Source of the DNA: Rhizobium sp. Q54
Lineage (GTDB): Bacteria; Pseudomonadota; Alphaproteobacteria; Micropepsales; Micropepsaceae
Assembly: GCA_945860165.1 (NCBI GenBank)
Contig: CAMAPL010000010.1
Coordinates: 19,151 to 83,150 of the forward strand
Direction of reading: 5' to 3'
DNA length: 64,000 nt
Below the pieces are notes generated by a model. That model was not told where the DNA came from and made no database searches. It was given only the letters and a program-made list of their open reading frames with translations. Below, piece after piece: positions 27,910-37,254 of the stretch (the stretch's first letter is position 1; every line of letters begins with the position of its first letter). The position numbers and the translations under genes are program-made.

Positions 27910-30122
27910 TGTCCTTCTCCCTGCGCTCGACGATGCTGGGCGCCTGCGCGCTGCTGGCGCTGATGCTGCCGTCAGAGGCTCAGATCAAAGCGCCCGCGCC
28001 CAAGCCACTTGCAACGCCGGATAAAATTCTGCTGCAGGCCGACGAGATCGTCTATGACGATGAGCGCAAGATCGTGTCCGCGGTCGGCCATGTCGAGATT
28101 TCCGACTCGGGCCGCACCCTGATGGCGGAGCGGGTGGAATATGACCAGGCCACCGATACGGTGACGGCGCGCGGCAAGGTCAGCATGGCCGATGCCAGGG
28201 GCAACGTCGCCTTCGCCGATCATGTCGTTCTGACCGACCATATGCGCGACGGCGCGCTGCGGGGCTTTGGCGCGCTGATCGGCAAGACCGGCCGTCTGGC
28301 GGCGCGCGGTGCCGAGCGCATCAATGGCAATGTGGTGATCGCCCACCGCGCTGTCTATTCACCCTGCACCATCTGCGAGAAGACGGGCAGCCGCACGCCG
28401 CTATGGCAGGTGAAGGCCGAGCGCGTGGTCTATGACCAGCTCAAGCACAAGGTGCGCTTCAACAATGCCGTCATGGAAGTGGCGGGCGTGCCGGTGGCAT
28501 GGCTGCCCGTCTTTTCGGTGCCCGACCCCACCGTGCGCCATGCCAGCGGGTTGCTGACGCCCGAAGCGGGCAATTCCACCAAGATCGGCTATTTCCTGCG
28601 CGCGCCGGTCTATCTGTCACTGGGCCAGACCCAGGACATGACCCTGTCGCCCATGGTGTCCACCAACGGCGGCCAGTTGATCGAGACGGAATATCGGGCT
28701 CGCTGGAACAATGGCGGATTGTGGTTCCAGAGCAGCGGCGCCTACAACCGCGAAGGCGGATTGTCGGGCACGTCGCGCGACCAGACCTATGGCCATCTGT
28801 TCGGTTCGGGGCGTCTCAATTTCAGCGACAACTGGCGCACCGGCTTCGACCTGCAGACTACCAGCAACAACGCCTATATGCGCTTCTACGACATCTCGTT
28901 TCTCGACCGGCTGGTGAGCGACATTTTCGTGGAAGGCACGCCGGGCCGTTCGCGCTTCGCGCTCACCAGCTATTATTTCGAGGGCCTGCGCTCGACCGAT
29001 GTCCAGTCGCAAATTCCCTACATCCTGCCCCGGCTGGAAGCGTCCTTCATTCCCAGCCGCAAGGTGGCGGGCGGCTCGTTCCGCTTCGACCTCAACGGCG
29101 TCGCCATTGGCCGCCGCACCGGACACAAAAGCCAGCGCCTCACCGCCGAAAGCGAATGGAAAAGGCCATTCGTGTTCGGCAACGGGCAGCTCTGGACAGT
29201 CGTACTCAACGCCCGCGGTGACGGCTATCGCTTCGAGACAGACGCGCTCGGAACAACACCCGCCAGCGACTACACCATCAAGCGCGGCACCGCCTATGCG
29301 GCGCTGGACTGGCGCTGGCCCTTTGCCGCCCAGGGCGGAAGTGGCCGCTCCTATATCGTCTCCCCCATCGCCCAGGTCATCGCCCAGCCCTATGGCGGCA
29401 ATCCGGCGGGCCTGCGCATTGAGGATTCCAACGACTTCGAGTTCGACGACCACAATGTCTTCAGCTTCAACCAGGTGCCCGGCTATGACCTGATCGAAAG
29501 CGGTCCGCGCGCCAATGTCGGCGTGATGGCAGAGGCGCTATTCCCCGGCGGCAAGTTGCAGACACAGCTGGGACAGACCTATCGCCTGAAACCCGATCCC
29601 TTATTCGCGGCACTCTCGGGAAACAGCGGAACCGCATCAGACCTGGTGAGCAGCTTCTCGGTCAAGTTCCCCAATCTCGACATCACCGACCGCATCTCCA
29701 TGGACCGGGGCAACGGCACCGTGCTGCGGCATGAAATCTATGTCACCGGCACCTATGCCCGTTCCTCGCTCCAGATCAGCTATGTCCAGCTGCCGACCTC
29801 GGCCCTCACCCTGGGATTGCCCAGCCGCGAGGAGATCAACGCCCAGTACGACCTCAATGTCTGGCGCAACTGGCAGGTTTTTGTGGCCGTGCAGCGCGAC
29901 CTGCAGTCGGAAAAGTTTCTCAACACCGAATTCGGGCTGGGCTATGAGGACGAATGCTTGGCCATCTCGCTGGCCTACCGGCGCAAATACACCCAGGACG
30001 TGATTTTGGGCCTGCCGCCCTCAACCTCGGTGATTCTGCGGTTTAACCTCAAAACCGGAGACACCCCAATCCAGCCTTTCAGCCTGTTTCCCCGGGATGC
30101 CTTCGCCCTGACCCATCCTTAA
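27909..30122 (+). CDS. lptD: LPS assembly protein LptD
   Basis: Outer-membrane barrel that inserts lipopolysaccharide into the outer leaflet. The 737 residues begin with a signal peptide (to about 24), then an OstA-like periplasmic jellyroll (about 40-140) with the repeated VxAxGxVxI strands. A CTIC cysteine pair precedes the barrel. The rest is the C-terminal beta-barrel with alternating aromatic strands. The start overlaps the lptG stop by one base. It is directly upstream of surA, its usual neighbour and chaperone. Confidence 0.94.
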   Translation: MSFSLRSTMLGACALLALMLPSEAQIKAPAPKPLATPDKILLQADEIVYDDERKIVSAVGHVEISDSGRTLMAERVEYDQATDTVTARGKVSMADARGNVAFADHVVLTDHMRDGALRGFGALIGKTGRLAARGAERINGNVVIAHRAVYSPCTICEKTGSRTPLWQVKAERVVYDQLKHKVRFNNAVMEVAGVPVAWLPVFSVPDPTVRHASGLLTPEAGNSTKIGYFLRAPVYLSLGQTQDMTLSPMVSTNGGQLIETEYRARWNNGGLWFQSSGAYNREGGLSGTSRDQTYGHLFGSGRLNFSDNWRTGFDLQTTSNNAYMRFYDISFLDRLVSDIFVEGTPGRSRFALTSYYFEGLRSTDVQSQIPYILPRLEASFIPSRKVAGGSFRFDLNGVAIGRRTGHKSQRLTAESEWKRPFVFGNGQLWTVVLNARGDGYRFETDALGTTPASDYTIKRGTAYAALDWRWPFAAQGGSGRSYIVSPIAQVIAQPYGGNPAGLRIEDSNDFEFDDHNVFSFNQVPGYDLIESGPRANVGVMAEALFPGGKLQTQLGQTYRLKPDPLFAALSGNSGTASDLVSSFSVKFPNLDITDRISMDRGNGTVLRHEIYVTGTYARSSLQISYVQLPTSALTLGLPSREEINAQYDLNVWRNWQVFVAVQRDLQSEKFLNTEFGLGYEDECLAISLAYRRKYTQDVILGLPPSTSVILRFNLKTGDTPIQPFSLFPRDAFALTHP

Positions 30123-30234
30123 CGCCGCGCCTTGATTGCAGCGCAAAATTCTTTATTTTGGCAGCGGGTTAGGGGCGAACGCCGGTTGTCGGCGAGGAAT
30201 GGTTGTCCCTGCTTTGCGGTCGAAAAAATTGACG

Positions 30235-31932
30235 ATGCGAATTACCAACAGTCTTTTGCTGGGCGCGACAGCGCTCATCTGGGCCAGCGCGCCGCTGCTG
30301 GCCCAGAATACGCGCGCCCCGGCTGTGCCGCCCCTGCCGGCCAAACAGGCCCAAGCTGCGCCAGCCGCCAAACCGGCACCCCTTCCGGTCCGGGCAGAAA
30401 AGCAGGACAGTGCGCCCCCCACGACGGCCGAGATCGCGGCACCAACGACGGACAATCTGGCCGCGCCCACCGCTGACGATCGTGCACCAGTGGCCGAACT
30501 TGCTCCGCCCGCTTTGGCGCCCGTCGCGGCAGCAACGGCGTCCGCCGCCGCGCCCGTGGCGGCACGGGCGGCTTCCGCCGGGCCGGCAAACGCACCGGTG
30601 GCTTCCTCCGCGTCCGTGATACAGGAAGCCAACGCCACCCCGGCGGCGGCCGAACCGGAAGGCAATCTCGACGATTCCAATTCCATCGTCGCCACGGTGA
30701 ACGATGAATCGATTTCCGACTATGAGGTGCGCCAGCGCGTGGCGTTGTATGTGGCCACCTCCGGCATCAACCAGCAGCTGCCGCCCGAACAGCGCAAGCG
30801 CATCCGTGCCCAGATTCTAGAAAGTCTGGAAGCGGAAAAGATTCAGTTGCAGGAAGCGGTGAAGAAAAAAATCACCGTCAGCCCCACCGAGGTGGACAAG
30901 CGCATCAACGCGATGATGGCAGACAACAAATTCACCATCCAGGCGCTGCGCCAGACCCTGACCGCCGCCGGCGCGAGCGAGGACGCGTTGCGCGCCCAGA
31001 TCACCGCCTCCATCGCCTGGATGAAAGCGGTGCAGGACCAGTATGGCGACCGCGTGAACGTCACGCCCGAAATGTTGGATGCCGAAATGGCGCGTCATGC
31101 CGAAGGCGCCAACAAGCCGCATTACCGCGTGATGGAAATCTTCCTGCCGGTGGACAATCCCGAGCTGGACGGCAAGGTCAAAAAAGACGCCGAGGATGTT
31201 CTGGCCCAGCTGCGCCAGGGCGCACCCTTTGGCATGGTGGCTCGCCAGTTCAGCCAGCATCCCACGGCTGCGACCAATGGCGACATGGGCTGGATCAATG
31301 ACGGCCAGCTGGCGCCCGAACTGAACAGCACCCTGGCCAAGATGGCAGTGGGCGCCATGAGCGAGCCTGTCCGCTCCACCGGCGGCTATTACATTCTAGG
31401 CTTGCGCGAACGCCAGGAACCGCTGGGCACCAAGATCAACACCAGCCCGACCGGCCCCACTGGCCTGGCCGGAACGCTGCCGCTAGCCCGCCTGCTGTTC
31501 CCGGTCAATCCACGCGCGCCCAAAGCCGAACTCGACAATGTCATGGCGGTGGTCGTCCAGCTGCAGCAGCGTTTCAACGGCTGCGCCCCGCTGGAAGAGG
31601 TGCACAAGCAGATGAAGGGCACCGTTTACATGAATCTGGGCGATGCCAAGCTGGCGGAACTCAGCCCGCAGATTCAGAAGGCGATGGAAAATAGCGGGGC
31701 GGGCGATGCGGCAGCGCCTTACATGTCGGAGGCGGGCATTGAGCTGATCGTGCGCTGCGACAAGCGGCCAGAGATCAAGACCGCCTATGTCATGCCGACC
31801 CGCCAGGAGGTCGAAGACCAGCTGTTCCAGGGCCAGATTTCCGCCCTGGCACGGCGCTATCTGCGTGACCTGAAGCGCGCGTCCAATATCCAGGTGCGCG
31901 ACGACAGCAAGCCTGATGCCCTCATCCGCTGA
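30235..31932 (+). CDS. surA: Periplasmic chaperone/peptidyl-prolyl isomerase SurA
   Basis: Periplasmic chaperone for outer-membrane proteins. From MRITNSLLLG it has 565 residues. The signal peptide ends near residue 23. An Ala/Pro-rich low-complexity stretch of about 120 residues follows, which is unusual for SurA. The SurA N-terminal domain spans about 150-275 (IVATVNDESISDYEVRQR...), and a PpiC-type isomerase domain about 290-390 (FGMVARQFSQHPTAATNGDMGWI). A C-terminal helical part completes it. The frame opens earlier at TTG 30136, but that part lacks a signal. It overlaps pdxA by 17 bases. Confidence 0.92.
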   Translation: MRITNSLLLGATALIWASAPLLAQNTRAPAVPPLPAKQAQAAPAAKPAPLPVRAEKQDSAPPTTAEIAAPTTDNLAAPTADDRAPVAELAPPALAPVAAATASAAAPVAARAASAGPANAPVASSASVIQEANATPAAAEPEGNLDDSNSIVATVNDESISDYEVRQRVALYVATSGINQQLPPEQRKRIRAQILESLEAEKIQLQEAVKKKITVSPTEVDKRINAMMADNKFTIQALRQTLTAAGASEDALRAQITASIAWMKAVQDQYGDRVNVTPEMLDAEMARHAEGANKPHYRVMEIFLPVDNPELDGKVKKDAEDVLAQLRQGAPFGMVARQFSQHPTAATNGDMGWINDGQLAPELNSTLAKMAVGAMSEPVRSTGGYYILGLRERQEPLGTKINTSPTGPTGLAGTLPLARLLFPVNPRAPKAELDNVMAVVVQLQQRFNGCAPLEEVHKQMKGTVYMNLGDAKLAELSPQIQKAMENSGAGDAAAPYMSEAGIELIVRCDKRPEIKTAYVMPTRQEVEDQLFQGQISALARRYLRDLKRASNIQVRDDSKPDALIR

Positions 31933-32923
31933 AAGCGGATCAGTGAAAGACCGCGCTGAAAGCGAAGTGTTGAAAAAGTCCGCTAAGGGTGAGGCCCCAA
32001 TCCTCATTACCATGGGCGAACCGGCCGGCATTGGCCCGGAAGTAGCCATGGCCGCCTTCGATCATTTCGGCGGAAAGATCGGCGCCCACCCCCTGAAGCT
32101 GGTGGGCGATACGGCGGTTTTCGCCAGACATAAAGACGCGGTCATTGCCACCACAGCGCGCGCGGCGCGTAGCCCGGGCAAGCCGGATGGCGCCAATGCC
32201 GCCGCGGTTACACAAGCCATCGAGATCGCCGTCAAAGCCTGCCTGAACGGCGAAGCGGCGGCTATTGTTACAGCCCCCATCAACAAGGCGGTGCTGAACG
32301 GTACCGGCTTTGCCTTTCCCGGCCATACCGAATTTCTCGCCTATCTCACCGGCGCACGCCGGGCGGTGATGATGCTTGCCAGCAACACGCTGCGAGTGGT
32401 GCCCCTGACCATCCACCTGCCGATCGCCGACGTGCCCAAGGCCGTGGACAAGCTTGCGGTGTTCGAGACCGCCGAGATCATCCTGACGGCGCTGCGCCGC
32501 GATTTCGGGATTCTCAACCCGCGCCTGGCGGTGGCCGGGCTCAATCCCCATGCCGGCGAAGACGGCGTCCTGGGTGATGAAGACGCGGCGGTGATTGCCC
32601 CGGCCATCGCGGCGCTGAAGGCGCGCGGCTTTGCGGTGAGAGGCCCCTTGTCGGCCGACACGCTGTTCCACGAGGAGGCGCGCAAGACCTATGACGCCGC
32701 GCTGTGCATGTATCACGACCAGGCGCTGATCCCGATCAAGACGTTAAGCTTTTGGGACGGGGTGAATGTCACTCTGGGCCTTCCCATTGTGCGAACATCG
32801 CCCGACCATGGCACCGCGTTCGACATCGCGGGCACCGGCAAGGCCGATGCCCGCAGCATGATCGCGGCGGTGCAGATGGCGGCGGACATTTCTGATTCTC
32901 GGGCCGATGTCCGCAATCGATAA
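31916..32923 (+). CDS. pdxA: 4-hydroxythreonine-4-phosphate dehydrogenase
   Basis: Vitamin B6 synthesis: oxidises 4-hydroxythreonine 4-phosphate. The 335 residues show [13 protein letters not shown], the metal-binding His in PGHTEFLA, and [14 protein letters not shown]. The ATG at 31916 lies inside surA; the first 25 residues are polar and family-variable, so a later start is possible. Placement between surA and rsmA is the classic order. Confidence 0.96.
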   Translation: MPSSAESGSVKDRAESEVLKKSAKGEAPILITMGEPAGIGPEVAMAAFDHFGGKIGAHPLKLVGDTAVFARHKDAVIATTARAARSPGKPDGANAAAVTQAIEIAVKACLNGEAAAIVTAPINKAVLNGTGFAFPGHTEFLAYLTGARRAVMMLASNTLRVVPLTIHLPIADVPKAVDKLAVFETAEIILTALRRDFGILNPRLAVAGLNPHAGEDGVLGDEDAAVIAPAIAALKARGFAVRGPLSADTLFHEEARKTYDAALCMYHDQALIPIKTLSFWDGVNVTLGLPIVRTSPDHGTAFDIAGTGKADARSMIAAVQMAADISDSRADVRNR

Positions 32924-33746
32924 ATTGCCACCACTGCGAGAAGTAATCGCGGCCCATAATTTAGCGGCGAAAAAATCGCTGGGCCAGAACTTCCTGCTCG
33001 ACCTGAACCTGACGGCGAAGATCGCGCGGGCGGCAGGCGCACAGGAAGGTGGCGTGTTTTACGAAGTGGGTCCGGGACCGGGCGGCCTGACGCGGGCGCT
33101 GCTTGCGGAAGGCGCCGACAAGGTGATCGCCGTCGAGCGCGACGCGCGCTGCCTGCCCGCGCTGGAAGAGGTGGCGCAGGCATGGCCCGGCAAGCTCGAC
33201 GTGATTTCCGCTGATGCGCTGTCCTTGGACGAAATGGCGATCCTGCCGCCCGGGGCGCGCATCGCCGCCAACCTGCCCTACAATATCGGCACCGCGCTGT
33301 TGATCAAATGGCTGACGGTGGAAAGCTGGCCGCCGCTCTGGGCCAGCCTGACCCTGATGTTCCAGAAGGAAGTCGCGCAGCGGATTGTGGCGCAGCCCAG
33401 CACCGAACATTACGGGCGGCTGTCGGTTCTGGCGCAGTGGCGTTGCACGGCGAAAATATTGTTCGACGTCAATCCGCAGGCCTTTGTGCCGCCACCCTCG
33501 GTGACGTCCTCAATCGTGCGGCTGGAGCCGCGCAGCGAACCGCTGGCGCCGGCCAGTCTGACAGACTTGGAAAAGGTAACGGCAGCGGCCTTCGGCCAGC
33601 GCCGCAAGATGCTGCGCCAAAGTCTCAAACCGCTGGGCGGCGCAGCCCTTGCGGAAAAAGCCGGCATCGACCCCACGACGCGGCCGGAAGATCTGGCCGT
33701 CGCGCAGTTCGCGGCCCTTGCCCGCGCCTTGGCGCGGCAAGCCTAA
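32907..33746 (+). CDS. rsmA: 16S rRNA (adenine1518-N6/adenine1519-N6)-dimethyltransferase
   Basis: Dimethylates two adjacent adenines near the 3' end of 16S rRNA (KsgA). The 279 residues have [10 protein letters not shown], the SAM motif VGPGPGGLT, and the catalytic NLPYNIGT. The C-terminal part has [13 protein letters not shown]. It overlaps pdxA by 17 bases and ends the lptF-to-rsmA run, converging on the DUF4197 gene. Confidence 0.97.
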   Translation: MSAIDKLPPLREVIAAHNLAAKKSLGQNFLLDLNLTAKIARAAGAQEGGVFYEVGPGPGGLTRALLAEGADKVIAVERDARCLPALEEVAQAWPGKLDVISADALSLDEMAILPPGARIAANLPYNIGTALLIKWLTVESWPPLWASLTLMFQKEVAQRIVAQPSTEHYGRLSVLAQWRCTAKILFDVNPQAFVPPPSVTSSIVRLEPRSEPLAPASLTDLEKVTAAAFGQRRKMLRQSLKPLGGAALAEKAGIDPTTRPEDLAVAQFAALARALARQA

Positions 33747-33767
33747 CAGCCCCGCGCCCTGAACTGA

Positions 33768-34547
33768 TCAGCCAAAAATGCTGCGTAGGAGATTGGTGGA
33801 ACGCGCCACGGGATCGGCGCGGATCGCCCGCTCTTCCACCGCCAGATAATAGAACAGTCCGTCCAGGGCCTTGCCGACGGTGAAGTTGATCAGATCAAAA
33901 CCGCCAGCGGCCTGGCCCAGGAATGGTATCCGGTTGGCCCGATCCTGCACCGACTGCAGCGCCCGCATGGCGCCGGCGCCGTTCAGTGTTGAACGCACAA
34001 TGGGGTGGAAGGAGTCGGTCAGCGAACCGGCGCAGGTACGTCGAAAATACTGGGTGACCGAATCCTGCGGCCCGGTGAGAATGCCCCGCGCATCGTCAAA
34101 GCTCATGCTGGAAGCCGCGTCCACGAAGATATTCAGCGCCTTGGGCGCGGCCTGTTCCGCGCCGCGGTTCATCCTGAGCACCAGATCATCGAGCATGCCA
34201 CTGGCCCCCACCGTGCGCAGCGGCTGGGCAATTTCTTCCAGCGGTCCGGGCAACGGGATGCGAATTTCCGGATCGCGAAAAAAACCATCCGGCTTGCCGA
34301 CCTGGCCGATCACGTGGCGCGATGCGACTTTCATCGCATCCTTCAGGCCGATGCCGATCTGGTTCTAGCTCAGCGCCGCACCTGCGGGAACGCTGCCTGC
34401 GACACCATTCACGGCGCTGCTGCCTGCTCCCCGATTCAGGAAATCATTCGCTTCCTTCGGCAACCGGAATTGCGCCGATGCTTGCAAAGGCGCCAAGGAC
34501 AGGATTGCGCCCAAAATCATGCGGCGCGAGCTAGAATTTTCGGACAT
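33768..34547 (-). pseudogene. DUF4197 protein gene interrupted by an amber codon
   Basis: A periplasmic protein of the DUF4197 family, probably inactivated. The ATG at 34547 follows a strong AGGGGGG. A signal peptide (to about residue 25) is followed by FRLPKEANDFLNRG and then TAG at 34365-34367. The frame continues with NQIGIGLKDAMKVASRHVIGQVG and the full C-terminal region, including FRRTCAGSLTDSFHPIV and VGKALDGLFYYLAVEE. Family members have a residue such as Glu or Asn where the TAG sits. A restart at the later ATG (34334) would lack the signal peptide. All other bases are in frame, so a single substitution or sequence error would restore it (about 258 residues). Confidence 0.75.
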
Positions 34548-34598
34548 GAGCCCCCCTGAATTCCCCTGTCTACGCAATAGCACAAAAAGGGGCGCGCT

Positions 34599-35228
34599 TT
34601 AAACCAGCCTGCCGACAAATTCGGAAATTCCGGTCTGGCGGCTGCGGCGCAGGCGCTCGGCATTGAGGATCGCCTGGATATCGGCCAGCGCCTTTTCGAC
34701 ATCGGTATTGACGACCACATAGTCGTATTCGGGCCAGTGGCTGATCTCGTCCGCCGCCTTGGCCATGCGTCCGGCCACGATCTCGTCGCCGTCCTGGGCG
34801 CGGTTGCGCAGCCGGCGCTCCAGCTCGCCATGCGAAGGCGGCAGGATGAAGATGCTGACCAGGTCGTCGCGCTTTTTTTCCTTGAGCTGCTGGGTGCCCT
34901 GCCAGTCGATGTCGAACAGCACATCGCGGCCACGGATCAATTCGTCGTTCACCAGATGTGATGGGGTGCCGTAGCGGTTTCCGAACACCGTGGCATGTTC
35001 GAGAAACTTGCCGTCGGCCAACCAGGCGCCGAATTCGTCCGCGCCGAGAAAATGATAATCCTTGCCGTGCACTTCGCCGGGCCGCATCGGGCGGGTGGTG
35101 GCGGAGACGGACAGCGAGATGCTCTTGTCGTTTTCCAGCAGTCGGCGCGACAGGGTGGTCTTGCCCGCCCCCGAAGGCGAGGACAGGACCAGCATCAGGC
35201 CGCAGCGGCTGATATTCTCATTCGACAT
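34599..35228 (-). CDS. gmk: Guanylate kinase
   Basis: Phosphorylates GMP to GDP, following the GMP synthase encoded at the right end. The 209 residues carry the P-loop SSPSGAGKTT, SVSATTRPMRPGEVHGKDYHF and LFDIDWQGTQQL, all family motifs. A second in-frame ATG at codon 12 is possible. It overlaps the end of yicC by 11 bases, a common coupling. Confidence 0.97.
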   Translation of the reverse strand: MSNENISRCGLMLVLSSPSGAGKTTLSRRLLENDKSISLSVSATTRPMRPGEVHGKDYHFLGADEFGAWLADGKFLEHATVFGNRYGTPSHLVNDELIRGRDVLFDIDWQGTQQLKEKKRDDLVSIFILPPSHGELERRLRNRAQDGDEIVAGRMAKAADEISHWPEYDYVVVNTDVEKALADIQAILNAERLRRSRQTGISEFVGRLV

Positions 35229-36105
35229 TTTGGGATTGCTCGCGGAACTGGTCGATCACCGCCTTAAGGGCGAGGCCGGTGCGGGTCAATGTGATGTCCG
35301 AGGATTTTGAGCAAAGGGTGTTGGCCTCGCGGTTGAATTCCTGGGCGAGGAAATCCAGCTTTCGGCCGACGCCCTTGCCGTCGGCCATCAGGGCACGCGC
35401 ATCCTGGACATGGGCGGTGAGCCGGTCCAGTTCCTCGCGTACATCGGCCCGGGTCGCCAGCAGCGCCACTTCCTGCGCCAGCCGTTCGGGCGCCACCGGA
35501 GCGCCCTCCAGCAATTCCTGCAGCTGGGCCGACAGCCGCTCCTGCAAGGTCTCGGGCTGCGCCGCGGCAAGGGTGGCTGCTTCGCGCGTCAGCCGCTCGA
35601 TTTCGCCGATCTGCGCCCCCAGCAGCGCCGACAGCTTGGCGCCTTCGCTGCTGCGCGCCTTGACCAGCATGTCAAGCGCGACGGCCAGGCTTTCCAGGAT
35701 CGCCGCATCACGCAGCCCCCGGTCTTTTTCGTCCAGCACCACGCCCGCGTCCTGCACGATCACGCCCTTGAGCGCCAGGATGCCGTCTACCCGCGCCGGC
35801 GCCATGCCGGTCTCGGCGGCAATCTCGCGCGCGATCTTGACCGCGCTGGCCAAAGCTACGGCATCGATGGAAAGGCCGCGCATATTCACCTCGGGCTCGA
35901 CCGTCAGGGATATCTGGAACGAGCCGCGCGCGAAGCGTTCGCACGCCAGCCGCCGCGCCGGCGGCTCCAGCCCGTCATAGCCGGGCGGCGTGCGCAGCCG
36001 CATGTCCAGGCTGCGGCCATTGACGCTCTTGGCTTCCCAGCGCCAGCGAAGGCCGCCATGGCCGCCCGCGCTTTCGGCAAATCCCGTCATGCTGGCGACT
36101 GTCAT
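35218..36105 (-). CDS. yicC: YicC family endoribonuclease
   Basis: Conserved YicC protein; the E. coli member is an endoribonuclease. From MTVASMTGFAES it has 295 residues, with AGGAG nine bases before the ATG. The start shows SMTGFAESAGG and WEAKSVNGRSLDMRLRTPPG. The end has RKLDFLAQEFNREANTLCSKSSD, the C-terminal DUF1732 signature with its conserved acidic residues. It lies between mltG and gmk. Confidence 0.94.
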   Translation of the reverse strand: MTVASMTGFAESAGGHGGLRWRWEAKSVNGRSLDMRLRTPPGYDGLEPPARRLACERFARGSFQISLTVEPEVNMRGLSIDAVALASAVKIAREIAAETGMAPARVDGILALKGVIVQDAGVVLDEKDRGLRDAAILESLAVALDMLVKARSSEGAKLSALLGAQIGEIERLTREAATLAAAQPETLQERLSAQLQELLEGAPVAPERLAQEVALLATRADVREELDRLTAHVQDARALMADGKGVGRKLDFLAQEFNREANTLCSKSSDITLTRTGLALKAVIDQFREQSQNVE

Positions 36106-36174
36106 GGACGACTCCTGCGTAAGGGGCGAACTTACCGCGGGCACCGCTTTGCTGTCACGCGACCAGAGGCACGA

Positions 36175-37254
36175 TCAAGGACGGGCGCGACGCCGGGGCG
36201 CGGGTTTGGGCTTGGGCAAGGCGGGCAGCGCGGCGTCCGGCAACGGGACATTGCCGGTCGCGTTCAGCGCCTCGCTGGCCTGCACCTCACGCCGCGCCGC
36301 GCGCTCGATGTTGCGGAAGGCGACGACATTGCGGGCATGATCGTTCATGCTGGCGGCAAAGACATGGCCGCCCTTGCCGTTGGCGACAAAGAACAGATCC
36401 TCGCTCACCTGCGGATTGAGCACGGCGGCGATGGCGTCCTTGCCGGGATTGGCGATGGGGCCGGGCGGCAGGCTGGCAATCACATAGGTATTGTAGGGCG
36501 TGGCGCCTTCGATCTCGCTCTGGCGGATGCCGCGGCCGAGCGGATAGCCCTTGGTCAGGCCATAGATGATGGTGGGATCGGATTGCAGCCGCATGTGCAC
36601 CTTCAGCCGATTGACGAAGACGCTGGCGATGTGGGGACGCTCCTGCGGCAGCGCGGTTTCCTTTTCCACGATCGAGGCCAGGATCACCGCTGCGCGCATG
36701 GTGCTGAACGGCAGGCCCTCGGCGCGGCCGGACCAGCGGGCGGCGAGGAAGCGTTCCTGGGCGCGGCGCATCTGGTCCAGCAGGCCGGCGCGGCTTTGGC
36801 CGCGGGTGAACAGATAGGTTTCCGGCAGCAGGGCGCCTTCCTCCGGCACCGGCCCGGCATCGCCTTCCAGCGCACTGTGATGCTGGACCATCTTCCAGAT
36901 CATGTCGCTGGTCAGGCCTTCGGCCGCCGTCAGCTTGTGCTGGATGGAGCGGCCTTCGACCAGGATCAAAGCGATGGCGCCCATCGAGGCCCTAGCGGGA
37001 AGCGCATACTCGCCCGCCTTGATCTTGTCGGCAAGCTTGCGGCTGCGAAGACCGAACTCGAACAGCCAGACATTGGAGACCGCGCCCTTGTCTTCCAGCA
37101 TCTGGGCGACGTCATGGGCGCGGGTGCCCGGCGGGATCAGGACAATGGTTTCGCTGCCCGAAGGGCCCGGCTGATCCCAAGAAGTCTGTGTCCAGGTGAA
37201 AATACACGCCCCGATCACGCCCAGCACGACCAGGAGAACGTAGAAGCGCGCCAT
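36175..37254 (-). CDS. mltG: Endolytic murein transglycosylase MltG
   Basis: Inner-membrane enzyme that cuts nascent glycan strands and helps set their length. The 359 residues have one N-terminal helix (about 4-22), a LysM-like subdomain (TIVLIPPGTRAHDVAQML) and the YceG catalytic domain. The catalytic Glu is in LASIVEKET. Further motifs are RLQSDPTIIYGL and YNTY. The C-terminus is Pro/Arg/Lys-rich. It is separated from fabF by no more than a base and probably shares its transcript. Confidence 0.95.
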   Translation of the reverse strand: MARFYVLLVVLGVIGACIFTWTQTSWDQPGPSGSETIVLIPPGTRAHDVAQMLEDKGAVSNVWLFEFGLRSRKLADKIKAGEYALPARASMGAIALILVEGRSIQHKLTAAEGLTSDMIWKMVQHHSALEGDAGPVPEEGALLPETYLFTRGQSRAGLLDQMRRAQERFLAARWSGRAEGLPFSTMRAAVILASIVEKETALPQERPHIASVFVNRLKVHMRLQSDPTIIYGLTKGYPLGRGIRQSEIEGATPYNTYVIASLPPGPIANPGKDAIAAVLNPQVSEDLFFVANGKGGHVFAASMNDHARNVVAFRNIERAARREVQASEALNATGNVPLPDAALPALPKPKPAPRRRARP

